Positions 37,141 through 45,404 of a stretch of DNA of 64,000 nt are shown here, piece by piece. The translations under genes were made by a program, and so were the position numbers. The stretch is from an uncultured Pseudomonadota bacterium. GTDB lineage: Bacteria; Pseudomonadota; Alphaproteobacteria; RF32; CAG-239. The stretch is from NCBI GenBank assembly GCA_902763535.1, contig CACWSG010000003.1, positions 24,779 through 88,778 of the forward strand. Direction: 5' to 3'. Within the stretch, counting starts at the first letter, position 1, and every line of letters begins with the position of its first letter. The notes beneath the pieces were generated by a model, which had not been told where the DNA came from, made no database searches, and saw only the letters and a list, made by a program, of their open reading frames with translations.

Positions 37141-37240
37141 GTTTTGCAAAAGGGGTGTCATGCTTGTAATTTTTTCGCTTATGTAGTTTTATCTACACCG
37201 CGCTCAAAAATTGCTTCGCAGCACACCTCTTTATCAAAAC
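37141..37240. repeat. Large imperfect palindrome between rpmD and rplO
   Basis: Nested arms pair from outside in: GTTTTG/CAAAAC (37141-37146, 37235-37240), GGTGT/ACACC, TGC/GCA, AATTTTT/AAAAATT and GTAG/CTAC (37183-37186, 37193-37196) around a six-base loop. The run of nested arms over 100 bases is far from random. It interrupts a normally tight operon. Confidence 0.65.
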
Positions 37241-37284
37241 TTAACTAGAAGATGATGAGACTTTTTTATGAAGGAATATGAAAA

Positions 37285-37737
37285 ATGAAACTGAATGAAA
37301 TTAGAGATAACGAAGGTGCTCGCAAGTCGCGCAAACGTGTTGCTCGCGGTATCGGAAGCGGCTCAGGTAAGACCGGCGGTCGTGGTCAAAAAGGTCAAAA
37401 ATCCCGTTCAGGTGTTGCAGTTAACGGTTTTGAAGGCGGCCAAATGCCGATTTACCGCAGATTGCCAAAACGCGGATTTAAGAACCACTTTGCCAAAGAG
37501 TTTGCTGTCGTTAACTTGGATACTTTGCAAAAGGCAATTGATGCCGGCAAATTGAATGCTGATGATGTTAATGTTGAAAGCTTGCTCAAAGCTGGCGTTA
37601 TCAACAAAAAGTTGGACGGTGTTCGTCTGCTTGGCAGGGGTGCTTTGACAGCTAAAGTTAGTGTTAGTGTTAACTCAGCATCAAAGACTGCAGTGGCAGC
37701 GGTAGAAAAAGCCGGAGGCAGTGTAAAACTCGTTTAA
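37285..37737 (+). CDS. rplO: 50S ribosomal protein L15
   Basis: The 150-residue protein has [41 protein letters not shown] and the ending [11 protein letters not shown]. It stands alone between palindromes: secY and adk, which normally follow it, are 21 kb upstream. AAGGAATATG precedes the start. Confidence 0.98.
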   Translation: MKLNEIRDNEGARKSRKRVARGIGSGSGKTGGRGQKGQKSRSGVAVNGFEGGQMPIYRRLPKRGFKNHFAKEFAVVNLDTLQKAIDAGKLNADDVNVESLLKAGVINKKLDGVRLLGRGALTAKVSVSVNSASKTAVAAVEKAGGSVKLV

Positions 37738-38083
37738 AACTGCGTATAACGGCACATCTAAAGCCAAAATTGCGAAAGAGAGAAAATTCATGTAGGCTTT
37801 ACTACACTAGAATTTTCTCTCTTCTTATTTTGACTTTATCTGTACCATTCTTCGCAGTTTTATTTTAGTACACTCCTGTCGCTTTTAAGAGGGTTTTTTA
37901 TTATTTACGCACGCTATCCGAGTTTTACTATACAAAGCCATGTAGGCTTTTACTATGTAGAAATTTTCCGAGCTTTTTAAATCACTTTATTTAAACCATT
38001 CTTCAAGATTTACGTAATAAAAATTATTTGAGAAACTTCATGTTAAATAAAAAAAGTTTCTCTCGTGATGAGAGAAACTTTTT
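37738..38083. other. Gap after rplO with diverged tandem repeats
   Basis: No gene. Two related stretches of about 80 bases occur at about 37790-37870 and 37940-38015: both begin TGTAGGCTTT, continue with TAGAA-TTTTC and later carry ACCATTCTTC. The first is a strong palindrome, the second a shorter hairpin (AAAGCC atgta GGCTTT, 37934-37950). A bidirectional terminator closes the gap. Confidence 0.65.
37776..37823 (+). terminator. Long hairpin after rplO, probable terminator
   Basis: A 14-bp perfect stem built on GAGAGAAAATTC (37778-37789) and GAATTTTCTCTC (37810-37821), with an inner TGTAG/CTACA pair, followed by TTCTTATTTTG. It resembles the rpmD-rplO palindrome in its GTAG/CTAC apex. Confidence 0.6.
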
Positions 38084-38085
38084 TT
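38049..38085. terminator. Bidirectional terminator
   Basis: AAAAAAAGTTTCTCTC (38049-38064), a 5-base loop and GAGAGAAACTTTTTTT (38070-38085). T runs on both strands let it end both the rplO transcript and the minus-strand gene that starts at 38371. Confidence 0.85.
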
Positions 38086-38371
38086 AAGGTTGGTACTGTT
38101 TAAGAGCCATGCTAACGGAGACTACCGCCAACAGAGCTGCCCACAAGGCAATTCCCAGCGCAAGAGAGTTTTTGACCTCACCTTTGAAAAAGGTATAAAC
38201 CAAATAGACAGCTAAAGCGACAAGCATAACCGCCAAGCTAAGCAGGAATGCACTTTCCCAGCCGACGAAAAATTGCAGTGTTACCATGATAGCAACAAAA
38301 GGTCCAATGACTATGGTTGCTGCTATGGCCTCAATTTTGTGGGCTTTTAAGTAATCTTTGATTTTTTTCAT
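38084..38371 (-). CDS. Small multi-span membrane protein, unknown
   Basis: The 95-residue protein has a basic start (MKKIKDYLKAHKIEAI), then three hydrophobic segments at about 15-36, 40-62 and 68-90. No Shine-Dalgarno site is visible, but a promoter with TTGAAA and TATACT lies about 35 bases upstream, and a terminator overlaps its stop. The layout recalls phage-holin superfamily proteins, without a diagnostic motif. Function unknown. Confidence 0.6.
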   Translation of the reverse strand: MKKIKDYLKAHKIEAIAATIVIGPFVAIMVTLQFFVGWESAFLLSLAVMLVALAVYLVYTFFKGEVKNSLALGIALWAALLAVVSVSMALKQYQP

Positions 38372-38405
38372 AATAGATAAATTTTAATAATAAAAATTTG
38401 AATGC

Positions 38406-38433
38406 AGTATATAATCTATTGTGATTTTTTCAA
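38406..38433 (-). promoter_or_regulatory. Promoter of the small membrane protein gene
   Basis: On the minus strand, TTGAAA (38428-38433), a 16-base spacer and TATACT (38406-38411). The expected leader is about 28 bases. Confidence 0.6.
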
Positions 38434-38522
38434 CTTTTTTTTCAATTTTTTTACTGGACAATAAAAAATAAAGGTATATATTAATGGCTCGTTTTTAATT
38501 ATTAATTTAACAAACATGCTGT

Positions 38523-38666
38523 ATGAAAACATGGATTATTATTTTAGCTGTGCTGTTGGTTGTATCACTGGTGATTAATGTTTTTTTGGCGGTTAAATTG
38601 CATAACTGTCGGAAAGGGAGAAGAAATGACAGATATATGACGGCAGCGATGATTAGCTTTGATTAA
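38523..38666 (+). CDS. Possible 47-residue single-span membrane peptide
   Basis: I translated this frame by eye: MKTWIIILAVLLVVSLVINV, a basic stretch KLHNCRKGRRNDRY and a short end. One hydrophobic segment (4-25) followed by positive charges suggests an inner membrane peptide with N-out orientation or an uncleaved anchor. There is no ribosome binding site, so it may not be expressed. It lies 42 bases before a similar small protein. Confidence 0.35.
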   Translation: MKTWIIILAVLLVVSLVINVFLAVKLHNCRKGRRNDRYMTAAMISFD

Positions 38667-38708
38667 AAAAAGTTACTCATTTAAATAATACTCATAAATA
38701 CAAAAAAG

Positions 38709-38930
38709 ATGAAAGTACTAATTATTATTATCGGTTTGCTGCTGATTGCGGCTATTTGGGTGATTTTTCGCCAAAATGAAAGAAGTGATGTGCAAAAGGA
38801 GTTTTTGAATTTATCACTCCAGCGCATTAAAGATTTGGAAGAAGAAAATGTCCATCTGAAACAACGGGTTGAAAGCTTGGGCAAAGCTAATCAACCGGAA
38901 TCAACGGACAATGACTATCAGGGACATTGA
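38709..38930 (+). CDS. Small membrane-anchored coiled-coil protein, unknown
   Basis: The 73-residue protein has a membrane segment at about 2-20, then a charged helix with heptad-like spacing (LNLSLQRIKDLEEENVHLKQRVESL) and a polar tail. The pattern is like small cell-division or envelope coiled-coil proteins, but no family is recognised. The ribosome binding site is poor. A terminator follows. Confidence 0.5.
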   Translation: MKVLIIIIGLLLIAAIWVIFRQNERSDVQKEFLNLSLQRIKDLEEENVHLKQRVESLGKANQPESTDNDYQGH

Positions 38931-38948
38931 TCCTTTGATGTCTGACTT

Positions 38949-38988
38949 AAAGAAGGATTTCTCTTGTTAAAAAGAGAGGTCTTTTTTT
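38949..38988 (+). terminator. Terminator before uvrC
   Basis: TCTCTT gttaa AAGAGA inner stem and AAAGA/TCTTT outer stem, followed by a T run (38982-38988). It closes the small-ORF region. Confidence 0.75.
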
Positions 38989-39000
38989 ATGCCTTGATTT

Positions 39001-39028
39001 TTGCCAAGGTAAGGACTAATACTATAAT
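39001..39028 (+). promoter_or_regulatory. Promoter of uvrC
   Basis: TTGCCA (39001-39006), a 16-base spacer and a perfect TATAAT (39023-39028), 14 bases before the GTG start. The leader would be very short. Confidence 0.65.
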
Positions 39029-39042
39029 CAGCAAGGAGAGTT

Positions 39043-40848
39043 GTGTTGTTTGATATTCAAAAAGGTTTGGCTAATTTAAAAGCTCATATTAAAATTGCTC
39101 CATTGAGCGCCGGAGTTTATCGGATGATAGACGACAGGGGCGAAGTGTTGTATGTGGGCAAAGCTAAAAGTATCAAAAAACGCATAACATCTTATTCACA
39201 CATTAATAAATTACCGGTTCGATTGCAGCAAATGGTGGCGCAAATCGATAGAATGGAATTTATTGTTGTTGAAAATGAATCGCGAGCTTTGTTGGTGGAA
39301 AACGAGCTGATAAAAAAATACAAACCGCGGTATAATATTTTGCTGAAAGATGATAAAACTTTTCCTTATCTGATGATTGATACGCAAGCTGATTTTCCCA
39401 GATTGTCAAAATATCGTGGCGGACGCAAAGGGAAGAATAAGTATTTCGGACCGTTTGCCTCGGTGTTGGCGGTTAATGAAGTTTTGAGCGTGCTGCAAAA
39501 GGGGTTTTTGTTGCGTTCATGTCGTGATGCCGTATTTTCTAATCGCCAAAGACCTTGTTTGATGTATCAGATAAAACGTTGTTCAGCTCCGTGCGTAAAT
39601 ATGATTAGCAAAGAAGAATATGGTAAGTTGGTAGAAAAAGCGATTGCCTTTTTGGAAGGTGATGATGATAGCTTGCAAAAAAGTTTGTATGAGCAGATGG
39701 AAAAAGCCAGTGCAGACCTTGATTATGAAAAAGCTTTGGTTTTGCGTGATAGGATCAGAGCGTTAAGTAACATCCAATCAAAACAAAATGTTGAATATTC
39801 GGCATTGAAATCGGCTGATATAGTTGCTGCAGCTCAAGAAGGTGATTTGACGGCAGTGGAGATATTTTTTATTCGTTCAGGGCAAAATTGCGGTAATGCG
39901 GTTTATTTTCCGGAACAAGCGGAAGGAGCTGATTTGCGCGAGGTTATAGAGGCTTTTATCGGGGAATTTTATGCTGAAAGAGCAGTGCCGAAAGAAATTA
40001 TAAGTTATGAGGATATTGATAGCGATTGGTGGAGCAGTGCTTTGGGGACTAAAGTTTTGTCACCAAAGGTCGGAAATAAACGCAAGCTGGCAGAATTTGC
40101 TTATAACAATGCAATTGATGCATTGCGCCGGAAAATTGCTTTAGAGGCCTCGGTAAAAGCCAATTTGGAGATGTTGCGTGATAAATTCGGATTGAGCAAA
40201 ATTCCGCAACGCATTGAGGTTTATGATAACTCACATAATCAGGGCAGTTATGCAATCGGGGCGATGATTGTGGCAACACCGAATGGTTTTGATAAAAAAA
40301 ATTATCGAACTTTTGATATAAAATATACAGCTGAAACGCGTGATGATTTTGCTATGATGAAAGAAGTGCTGACGCGACGGTTTGAGCGAATGAGTAAGGA
40401 AAATCGACCGGATGTTATTTTGCTGGACGGCGGCAGAGGACAATTAAATGCAGTACACGAAGCACTGAAAAACTATGATTTGAGCGGAATTACGATTGTC
40501 GGAATTTCAAAAGGGGAAGATCGTAATGCCGGCAGAGAGTTTTACCATATTAAAGACAGAGAAAGTTTTGATTTGGAATATCGTTCACCTTTGGCATTTT
40601 ATTTGCAAAATTTGCGTGATGAAGCACACCGCTTTGCTATCGGAACGCATCGCAAAAAAAGGGCAAAATCAATGACAAAATCGAGTCTTGATGAGATCGA
40701 GGGAATAGGAGCTTGGCGCAAAAAAGAATTGTTGAAATATTTCGGTTCAACCAAGGATGTGGCAGATGCCTCGTTGAGTGACTTGCAAAAAATTGCGGGC
40801 ATTAGCAAAAAAACAGCGGAAAAAATATATAATTACTTTCATAATTGA
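39043..40848 (+). CDS. uvrC: UvrABC system protein C
   Basis: The 601-residue protein starts with GTG after an AAGGAG site. It has the GIY-YIG nuclease (AGVYRMIDDRGEVLYVGKAKSIKKR), a cysteine cluster (SCRD...RPC...RCSAPC), the UVR domain (ADLDYEKALVLRDRIRAL), the RNase H-like domain (RIEVYDNSHNQGSYAIGAM, VILLDGGRGQLNA) and C-terminal HhH motifs. UvrC makes both incisions in nucleotide excision repair. It has its own promoter. Confidence 0.97.
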   Translation: MLFDIQKGLANLKAHIKIAPLSAGVYRMIDDRGEVLYVGKAKSIKKRITSYSHINKLPVRLQQMVAQIDRMEFIVVENESRALLVENELIKKYKPRYNILLKDDKTFPYLMIDTQADFPRLSKYRGGRKGKNKYFGPFASVLAVNEVLSVLQKGFLLRSCRDAVFSNRQRPCLMYQIKRCSAPCVNMISKEEYGKLVEKAIAFLEGDDDSLQKSLYEQMEKASADLDYEKALVLRDRIRALSNIQSKQNVEYSALKSADIVAAAQEGDLTAVEIFFIRSGQNCGNAVYFPEQAEGADLREVIEAFIGEFYAERAVPKEIISYEDIDSDWWSSALGTKVLSPKVGNKRKLAEFAYNNAIDALRRKIALEASVKANLEMLRDKFGLSKIPQRIEVYDNSHNQGSYAIGAMIVATPNGFDKKNYRTFDIKYTAETRDDFAMMKEVLTRRFERMSKENRPDVILLDGGRGQLNAVHEALKNYDLSGITIVGISKGEDRNAGREFYHIKDRESFDLEYRSPLAFYLQNLRDEAHRFAIGTHRKKRAKSMTKSSLDEIEGIGAWRKKELLKYFGSTKDVADASLSDLQKIAGISKKTAEKIYNYFHN

Positions 40849-40898
40849 TAATTATAATCTAAAATACCTACATTAATTATAAACTTAAGGGTGCAAAA

Positions 40899-41657
40899 AT
40901 GTATAATCTTCCTAATTTGTTGACTTTTTCAAGAATTGTCGTAATTCCGGTTATATTCTTATCGTTGTATTTTCAAGGAACATTATGGTCATTGTTTACG
41001 GCAGTTTTGTTTATTATTGCTTCTATAACCGATTATTTTGACGGGTATTTGGCACGCGCCAGAGGTGAGACTTCAGCTTTAGGGCGTTTGATGGATCCGA
41101 TAGCCGATAAATTGTTGGTGGCATCAGCTTTGGTTGTTTTGTTGGCTAAGCCGGATATGGTGTGCACAAGATTGAGTTTTATTCCGATTATAGTGATTTT
41201 GTGCCGCGAATTGTTGGTTTCGGGATTGAGAGAGTTTTTGCGCGAAGTTAATGTGGGATTGCCGGTTACGCGCTTGGCTAAGTGGAAGACAGGTTTTCAG
41301 ATGACAGCCCTATCAATGATGTTATTGAAAGGATTTTGGTATTGGGGCGGTATCGGTGAAGTTCTTTTATGGGTTGCCGGCGTGTTGACCTTTATTACAG
41401 GATATCAATATTTTCAGAAAAGTTTGGATTATATTTGCGAGACGGAAAAATGCGCAAAAATTCCGCCTATGCCTAAGATTATTCAAGAGTTGGCCGATAC
41501 CGAATCTGTCAGAAAAGTCAGAGAGGTAACAAAAGCCGCTAAACAAAAAGCCGAGACGGTTAAAAAGAAAATTAAAGCTACAAAAAAAGCTGTTGCAAAG
41601 CCGGCTAAAATTACTAAAAACAGCAAGACTCGTAAAAAGGTCAGCAAAGTCGGATAG
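40899..41657 (+). CDS. pgsA: CDP-diacylglycerol-glycerol-3-phosphate 3-phosphatidyltransferase with Lys-rich tail
   Basis: Residues 1-185 are a typical PgsA with the CDP-alcohol phosphotransferase motif DYFDGYLARARG...GRLMDPIADK and several membrane helices. It makes phosphatidylglycerophosphate. Residues about 200-252 are an added basic tail with 17 lysines (TVKKKIKATKKAVAKPAK), like histone H1 or KU70-type tails. The family is usually 180-200 residues long. The gene follows uvrC, a common pairing. Confidence 0.93.
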   Translation: MYNLPNLLTFSRIVVIPVIFLSLYFQGTLWSLFTAVLFIIASITDYFDGYLARARGETSALGRLMDPIADKLLVASALVVLLAKPDMVCTRLSFIPIIVILCRELLVSGLREFLREVNVGLPVTRLAKWKTGFQMTALSMMLLKGFWYWGGIGEVLLWVAGVLTFITGYQYFQKSLDYICETEKCAKIPPMPKIIQELADTESVRKVREVTKAAKQKAETVKKKIKATKKAVAKPAKITKNSKTRKKVSKVG

Positions 41658-41663
41658 CGGTTT

Positions 41664-42350
41664 ATGGAAAAAGCGGAAAAGCACATTTTAGTTGTTGATG
41701 ATGATACTCGTTTGAGGGAGTTGTTGCAACGTTTTCTGCGAGAACACGGGTATATGGTTTCAACAGCAAAAGATGCTGATGAAGCGCGTGAGATGTTGAA
41801 ACAATATCGTTTTAATTTGTTGGTTGTTGATGTGATGATGCCTAAAGAAAACGGTTTTGAGTTCTTGGCAAAATTGCGTCAGGAAAGTTTGGTGCCGGTG
41901 ATTATGCTGACGGCTTTGGCCGGTGTCGATGACAGAATTACCGGACTGGAAAACGGAGCTGATGATTATCTGTCTAAGCCTTTTGATACTAAAGAGTTGT
42001 TGCTTCGAATTGCCAATATTCTAAAGAGAGTTGATTCTGAAAAAGAAAATAAAGAAAAATTAGGATTAGGATTGTGCGTTTTTGATATGCAAAACAAAGA
42101 ACTGCATCTCAAACAGGGGGGGATTGTGCATTTAACGGCAGTGGAGCAAAACCTTCTGATGATATTGGGTGAAAAAAGCGGACAAGTGTTTACACGCGAA
42201 AAGCTGTCAGAAATTTTGGGGGCCGGACAATCGCCGCGATCGATTGATGTGCAGATAACACGGTTGCGCAAAAAAATTGAGAAAGATTCTAAAAATCCGC
42301 GTTATTTACAGACAGTTCGCGGCAAAGGTTATATGTTGCTGCCAGATTAG
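41664..42350 (+). CDS. OmpR-family response regulator
   Basis: The 228-residue protein has a receiver domain (VVDDDTRLRELLQRFL, phospho-Asp in LLVVDVMMPKENG, Lys in DYLSKPFD) and a winged-helix output domain (LTAVEQNLLMILGEKSGQVFTREKL, IDVQITRLRKKIE). It is closest to OmpR by eye. The kinase gene follows after nine bases, so the two form a pair. Confidence 0.94.
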   Translation: MEKAEKHILVVDDDTRLRELLQRFLREHGYMVSTAKDADEAREMLKQYRFNLLVVDVMMPKENGFEFLAKLRQESLVPVIMLTALAGVDDRITGLENGADDYLSKPFDTKELLLRIANILKRVDSEKENKEKLGLGLCVFDMQNKELHLKQGGIVHLTAVEQNLLMILGEKSGQVFTREKLSEILGAGQSPRSIDVQITRLRKKIEKDSKNPRYLQTVRGKGYMLLPD

Positions 42351-42365
42351 AAGAGGTTTGTGGCG

Positions 42366-43724
42366 ATGCATCTTAAACTACCGATAAAATGGGAAGAAAG
42401 ATTGAGCTATTGGCGCTATAAATTGTTGCCGAGGACTTTGTTTTTTCGTACAATGTTATTGATTTTTATGCCGCTTATCGGTGTGCAAATAGTATCGGTG
42501 GTAGTGTTTTTTGATAGCAGCTGGAGCCGTATGGGACGGCGGTTGGCTGATAATTTGGTTGATGACATTAAGGTGGTGCTTGATTTGCATCAAACCGGAT
42601 TTCCCCAAGAGAGTTTGGCGTTGTTGGCAAACTATGATTTGCAGATGGATTTTAGTGTGATTGAACGCGGTGATGAGGTGCGTTCGAGCTATGTGCCTGA
42701 AGATAATAAGTTAGTGTTGGAATATTTGAGAGATGCATTGCGTCGTGATCTTAAGGGAATGTATTGGCGAATTTTTTATGATAAAGGTAATGCTAAGCAT
42801 GATTTGGTTATTATTATTGATGATGGCGATGAAGTTTATCGTTTTGCTTGTCCGCGTAAAAAAGTATTTTCGTCTTCAATTTTTATGTTTGTGGTATGGA
42901 TGGTGGCAACATCGATATTTTTGCTGGGTGTATCAATGTTGTTTTTACGGATTCAGGTCAGAGCGATTGATGATTTGGCACAAACTTCGGAGAACTTTGG
43001 TAAAGGTATTTATGACGATGGCTTTAAGCCTTATGGATCATCAGAGGTTCGTAAAGCCGGGTTGGCTTTTATCAAAATGAGGGAGCGCATATTGAGGCAA
43101 ATTATGGAAAGGACACAAATGCTGGCAGGTATTTCACATGATTTGCGCACTCCTTTGACCCGAATGAAATTAGTCGCTTCAATGATGGAAGACAGTCAGG
43201 ATAAAAAAGATTTTTTGATTGATATTGATGAAATGGAAAAAATGCTCAACGGATATTTGGCATTTGTGCGAGGTGAAGGCAACGAAGAGCCGGCTGAAAC
43301 AGATGTAGCAGCTTTGGTGAAAGGTATTTGTGAACGATTTAAAATTGAACATAAAAAAATAAGATATATGTCAAAATCTGAGGGCATTTTGATGGTGGTA
43401 AAAGAGCAAGCATTAAAACGAGCTATTACGAATATTATTGCAAATGCTTGTCGATATGGTAAAAAAGTTGAAGTGAGAGTTGAACAAAGCGAACGAAAGT
43501 TGAATATTATAGTCGATGATAATGGTCCGGGAATTCCCAAAGATAAAAGAGATGAGGTTTTCAGAGCATTTTATCGTTTGGAAAAATCGCGTAATAAAGA
43601 AACCGGCGGTATCGGACTGGGTTTGGCTATTACCAGAGATATTATTGCCTCACATGGCGGAAAAATTATATTAGGTGACAGCAAATTGGGCGGATTGAAA
43701 GCCGTGATAGAGTTACCGATTTAG
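42366..43724 (+). CDS. EnvZ-like sensor histidine kinase
   Basis: I start at ATG 42366, eight bases from the AGAGG site (GTG 42360 is too close). The protein (452 residues) has a membrane segment at about 28-50, a periplasmic domain, a second segment at about 170-195, HAMP, then GISHDLRTPLTRMKL with the phosphoacceptor His, NIIANACRYG, DNGPGIP and GGIGLGLAITRDI. It phosphorylates the OmpR-like regulator upstream. The signal may be envelope or osmotic, by analogy. Confidence 0.93.
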   Translation: MHLKLPIKWEERLSYWRYKLLPRTLFFRTMLLIFMPLIGVQIVSVVVFFDSSWSRMGRRLADNLVDDIKVVLDLHQTGFPQESLALLANYDLQMDFSVIERGDEVRSSYVPEDNKLVLEYLRDALRRDLKGMYWRIFYDKGNAKHDLVIIIDDGDEVYRFACPRKKVFSSSIFMFVVWMVATSIFLLGVSMLFLRIQVRAIDDLAQTSENFGKGIYDDGFKPYGSSEVRKAGLAFIKMRERILRQIMERTQMLAGISHDLRTPLTRMKLVASMMEDSQDKKDFLIDIDEMEKMLNGYLAFVRGEGNEEPAETDVAALVKGICERFKIEHKKIRYMSKSEGILMVVKEQALKRAITNIIANACRYGKKVEVRVEQSERKLNIIVDDNGPGIPKDKRDEVFRAFYRLEKSRNKETGGIGLGLAITRDIIASHGGKIILGDSKLGGLKAVIELPI

Positions 43725-43734
43725 AAAGGAAAAG

Positions 43735-44466
43735 ATGATGACAGACGAAGTTTTACAGTCAGAAGAGGATTTGAACGCGACAGCTGCGGATGAAGCAGAT
43801 GTGATGAAAGATTTTAATTTTGATGATATTTTGGAAAATCCCGCCGATGCCAATGTAACATCAGATGATGCTAGTGTTGAGCAACCGCTGGAAGAAATGC
43901 AACCGGTCGAGCCGATTGTTGCACCGGAAGATATATTTATGTCAACTGATGTTGTGGCAGATGTGACAAATGAGAATGAAAATGTAGTGCCGGAAATTAA
44001 TGTACAACCGGAAGTTGTTGATTTTTCCGAACCGATGGCTGATGTTGCTCCGACGGATGATGTGAATACGGCTTTTATTGATGATACTCTGAATAATCAA
44101 GCGGATTTATCTCCTTTGAGTGGACTGAAGACAACAGATAATTTAAGCTATTTGAAGGCGTACGATGGAGCCTTAAGCGCCAATATGTACAACATGGATA
44201 AAAACTTTACAGGAGAAGTTTTTGAGGGAACAGCGGATTGTGATACCATTCATATTAATGTCGGTTATGATACCTATGGCTGGAATGTTGAATTTGCCAA
44301 TGGCACTAATATGGGATTGCGTGATGTGCGGGAATATCAAAAAAGACAGGGATGTTTGCCTTTTGATTCCGGTAATATAACTTATGGCGGAAGGGTGTTG
44401 CGGTTTTCCGGAGTGAACAGAATTGTAGTTTATGAAAGCGTGAAGTATTTTTCTTATGGGGCCTGA
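43735..44466 (+). CDS. Acidic protein of unknown function
   Basis: The 243-residue protein has a long acidic, low-complexity N-terminus (1-130; many Asp/Glu, Val and Pro, few Lys or Arg) and a compact C-terminal region (about 135-243) with DCDTIHINVGYDTYGWNVEF and YGGRVLRFSGVNRIVVYES. No signal peptide or membrane segment. It starts ten bases after the kinase gene and its end is next to the rluC/D gene, so it is likely co-transcribed. I do not recognise the family. Confidence 0.8.
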   Translation: MMTDEVLQSEEDLNATAADEADVMKDFNFDDILENPADANVTSDDASVEQPLEEMQPVEPIVAPEDIFMSTDVVADVTNENENVVPEINVQPEVVDFSEPMADVAPTDDVNTAFIDDTLNNQADLSPLSGLKTTDNLSYLKAYDGALSANMYNMDKNFTGEVFEGTADCDTIHINVGYDTYGWNVEFANGTNMGLRDVREYQKRQGCLPFDSGNITYGGRVLRFSGVNRIVVYESVKYFSYGA

Positions 44467-44470
44467 GTTA

Positions 44471-45394
44471 ATGCCTAAAGTTGAAATAGTAACCATAAAA
44501 GATCAAGATGACGGTATGCGCCTGAATAGGTGGTTTTTGAAATATTATCCAAACTTGCCGTTGGCAAGATTGCAAAAATTGTTACGCACCAAACAAATAA
44601 AAGTTGATGGTAAAAAAGCAGAGGTATCACTGAAATTGTGCAGCGGACAACAGCTGAGAATTCCACCAATCAATGATGAAATGACAGAGGTTGAAAAAGG
44701 AAAAATAAGTAAAACTGATGAAGAATTTATCAAATCCTTGGTCGTCTATAAAGATGAAAACATTATTGTCTTAAATAAGCCATCGGGGGTGGCGGTGCAG
44801 GGCGGAACCAACACTAAACATCATATTGACGGAATGTTAGAAGCCTTGAGATTTGAAAAGGAAGAAGCTCCGCGTTTGGTACACCGTATTGATAAAGATA
44901 CATCAGGAATTTTAGTATTGGCCAGAGACAGAAAAAATGCTGAAGTTTTAACGAGAGCTTTTAAGGAAAAAGATATCAGCAAAACCTACTTAGCGGTGGT
45001 GCAAGGCAAGCCTAAAAAAGATAAGATGATTATTGATGCGCCGTTGCTGAAATCGGGTGAAAAAATGATAGTATCATCAGAGGGGCAGAAATCTTTGAGT
45101 GAGATGGAAGTTCTTGATTGTACCGGAGACAAGGTTGCTTTGGTGAAATTAAGTCCTAAAACCGGGCGTACGCATCAGTTGCGCGTACATATGCAATATA
45201 TAGGGAATCCGATTATCGGCGATGATAAATATGGCAGCAGAGATAAATTGAACGATATTGCCAACAAATTGCATTTACACGCATACAAAATAGATTTGTC
45301 GAGCATATATAAGAAATTGGTAGTCAAAGCAATGCTGCCGGATTATTTTAATGAGACATTGGCAACTTTGGGTTTGGAATTGCCTGAAATATAA
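44471..45394 (+). CDS. RluC/RluD-family pseudouridine synthase
   Basis: An S4 domain (RLNRWFLKYYPNLPLARLQKLLRTKQIKV, in part) precedes the catalytic domain with the Asp in VHRIDKDTSGILVLAR and the KTYLAVVQGKP and TGRTHQLRVHMQ motifs. I take ATG 44471 as start; ATG 44456 adds five residues and overlaps the previous gene. The family modifies uridines in 23S rRNA or tRNA. RluC seems likelier than RluD because of length and S4, but I am not sure. Confidence 0.9.
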   Translation: MPKVEIVTIKDQDDGMRLNRWFLKYYPNLPLARLQKLLRTKQIKVDGKKAEVSLKLCSGQQLRIPPINDEMTEVEKGKISKTDEEFIKSLVVYKDENIIVLNKPSGVAVQGGTNTKHHIDGMLEALRFEKEEAPRLVHRIDKDTSGILVLARDRKNAEVLTRAFKEKDISKTYLAVVQGKPKKDKMIIDAPLLKSGEKMIVSSEGQKSLSEMEVLDCTGDKVALVKLSPKTGRTHQLRVHMQYIGNPIIGDDKYGSRDKLNDIANKLHLHAYKIDLSSIYKKLVVKAMLPDYFNETLATLGLELPEI

Positions 45395-45404
45395 GGAGAA
45401 AAAA

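Noticed and set aside
38084..38371. Phage holin and prophage remnant
   Set aside because: Only the hydrophobic layout is holin-like; no phage gene, integrase or attachment site is nearby.
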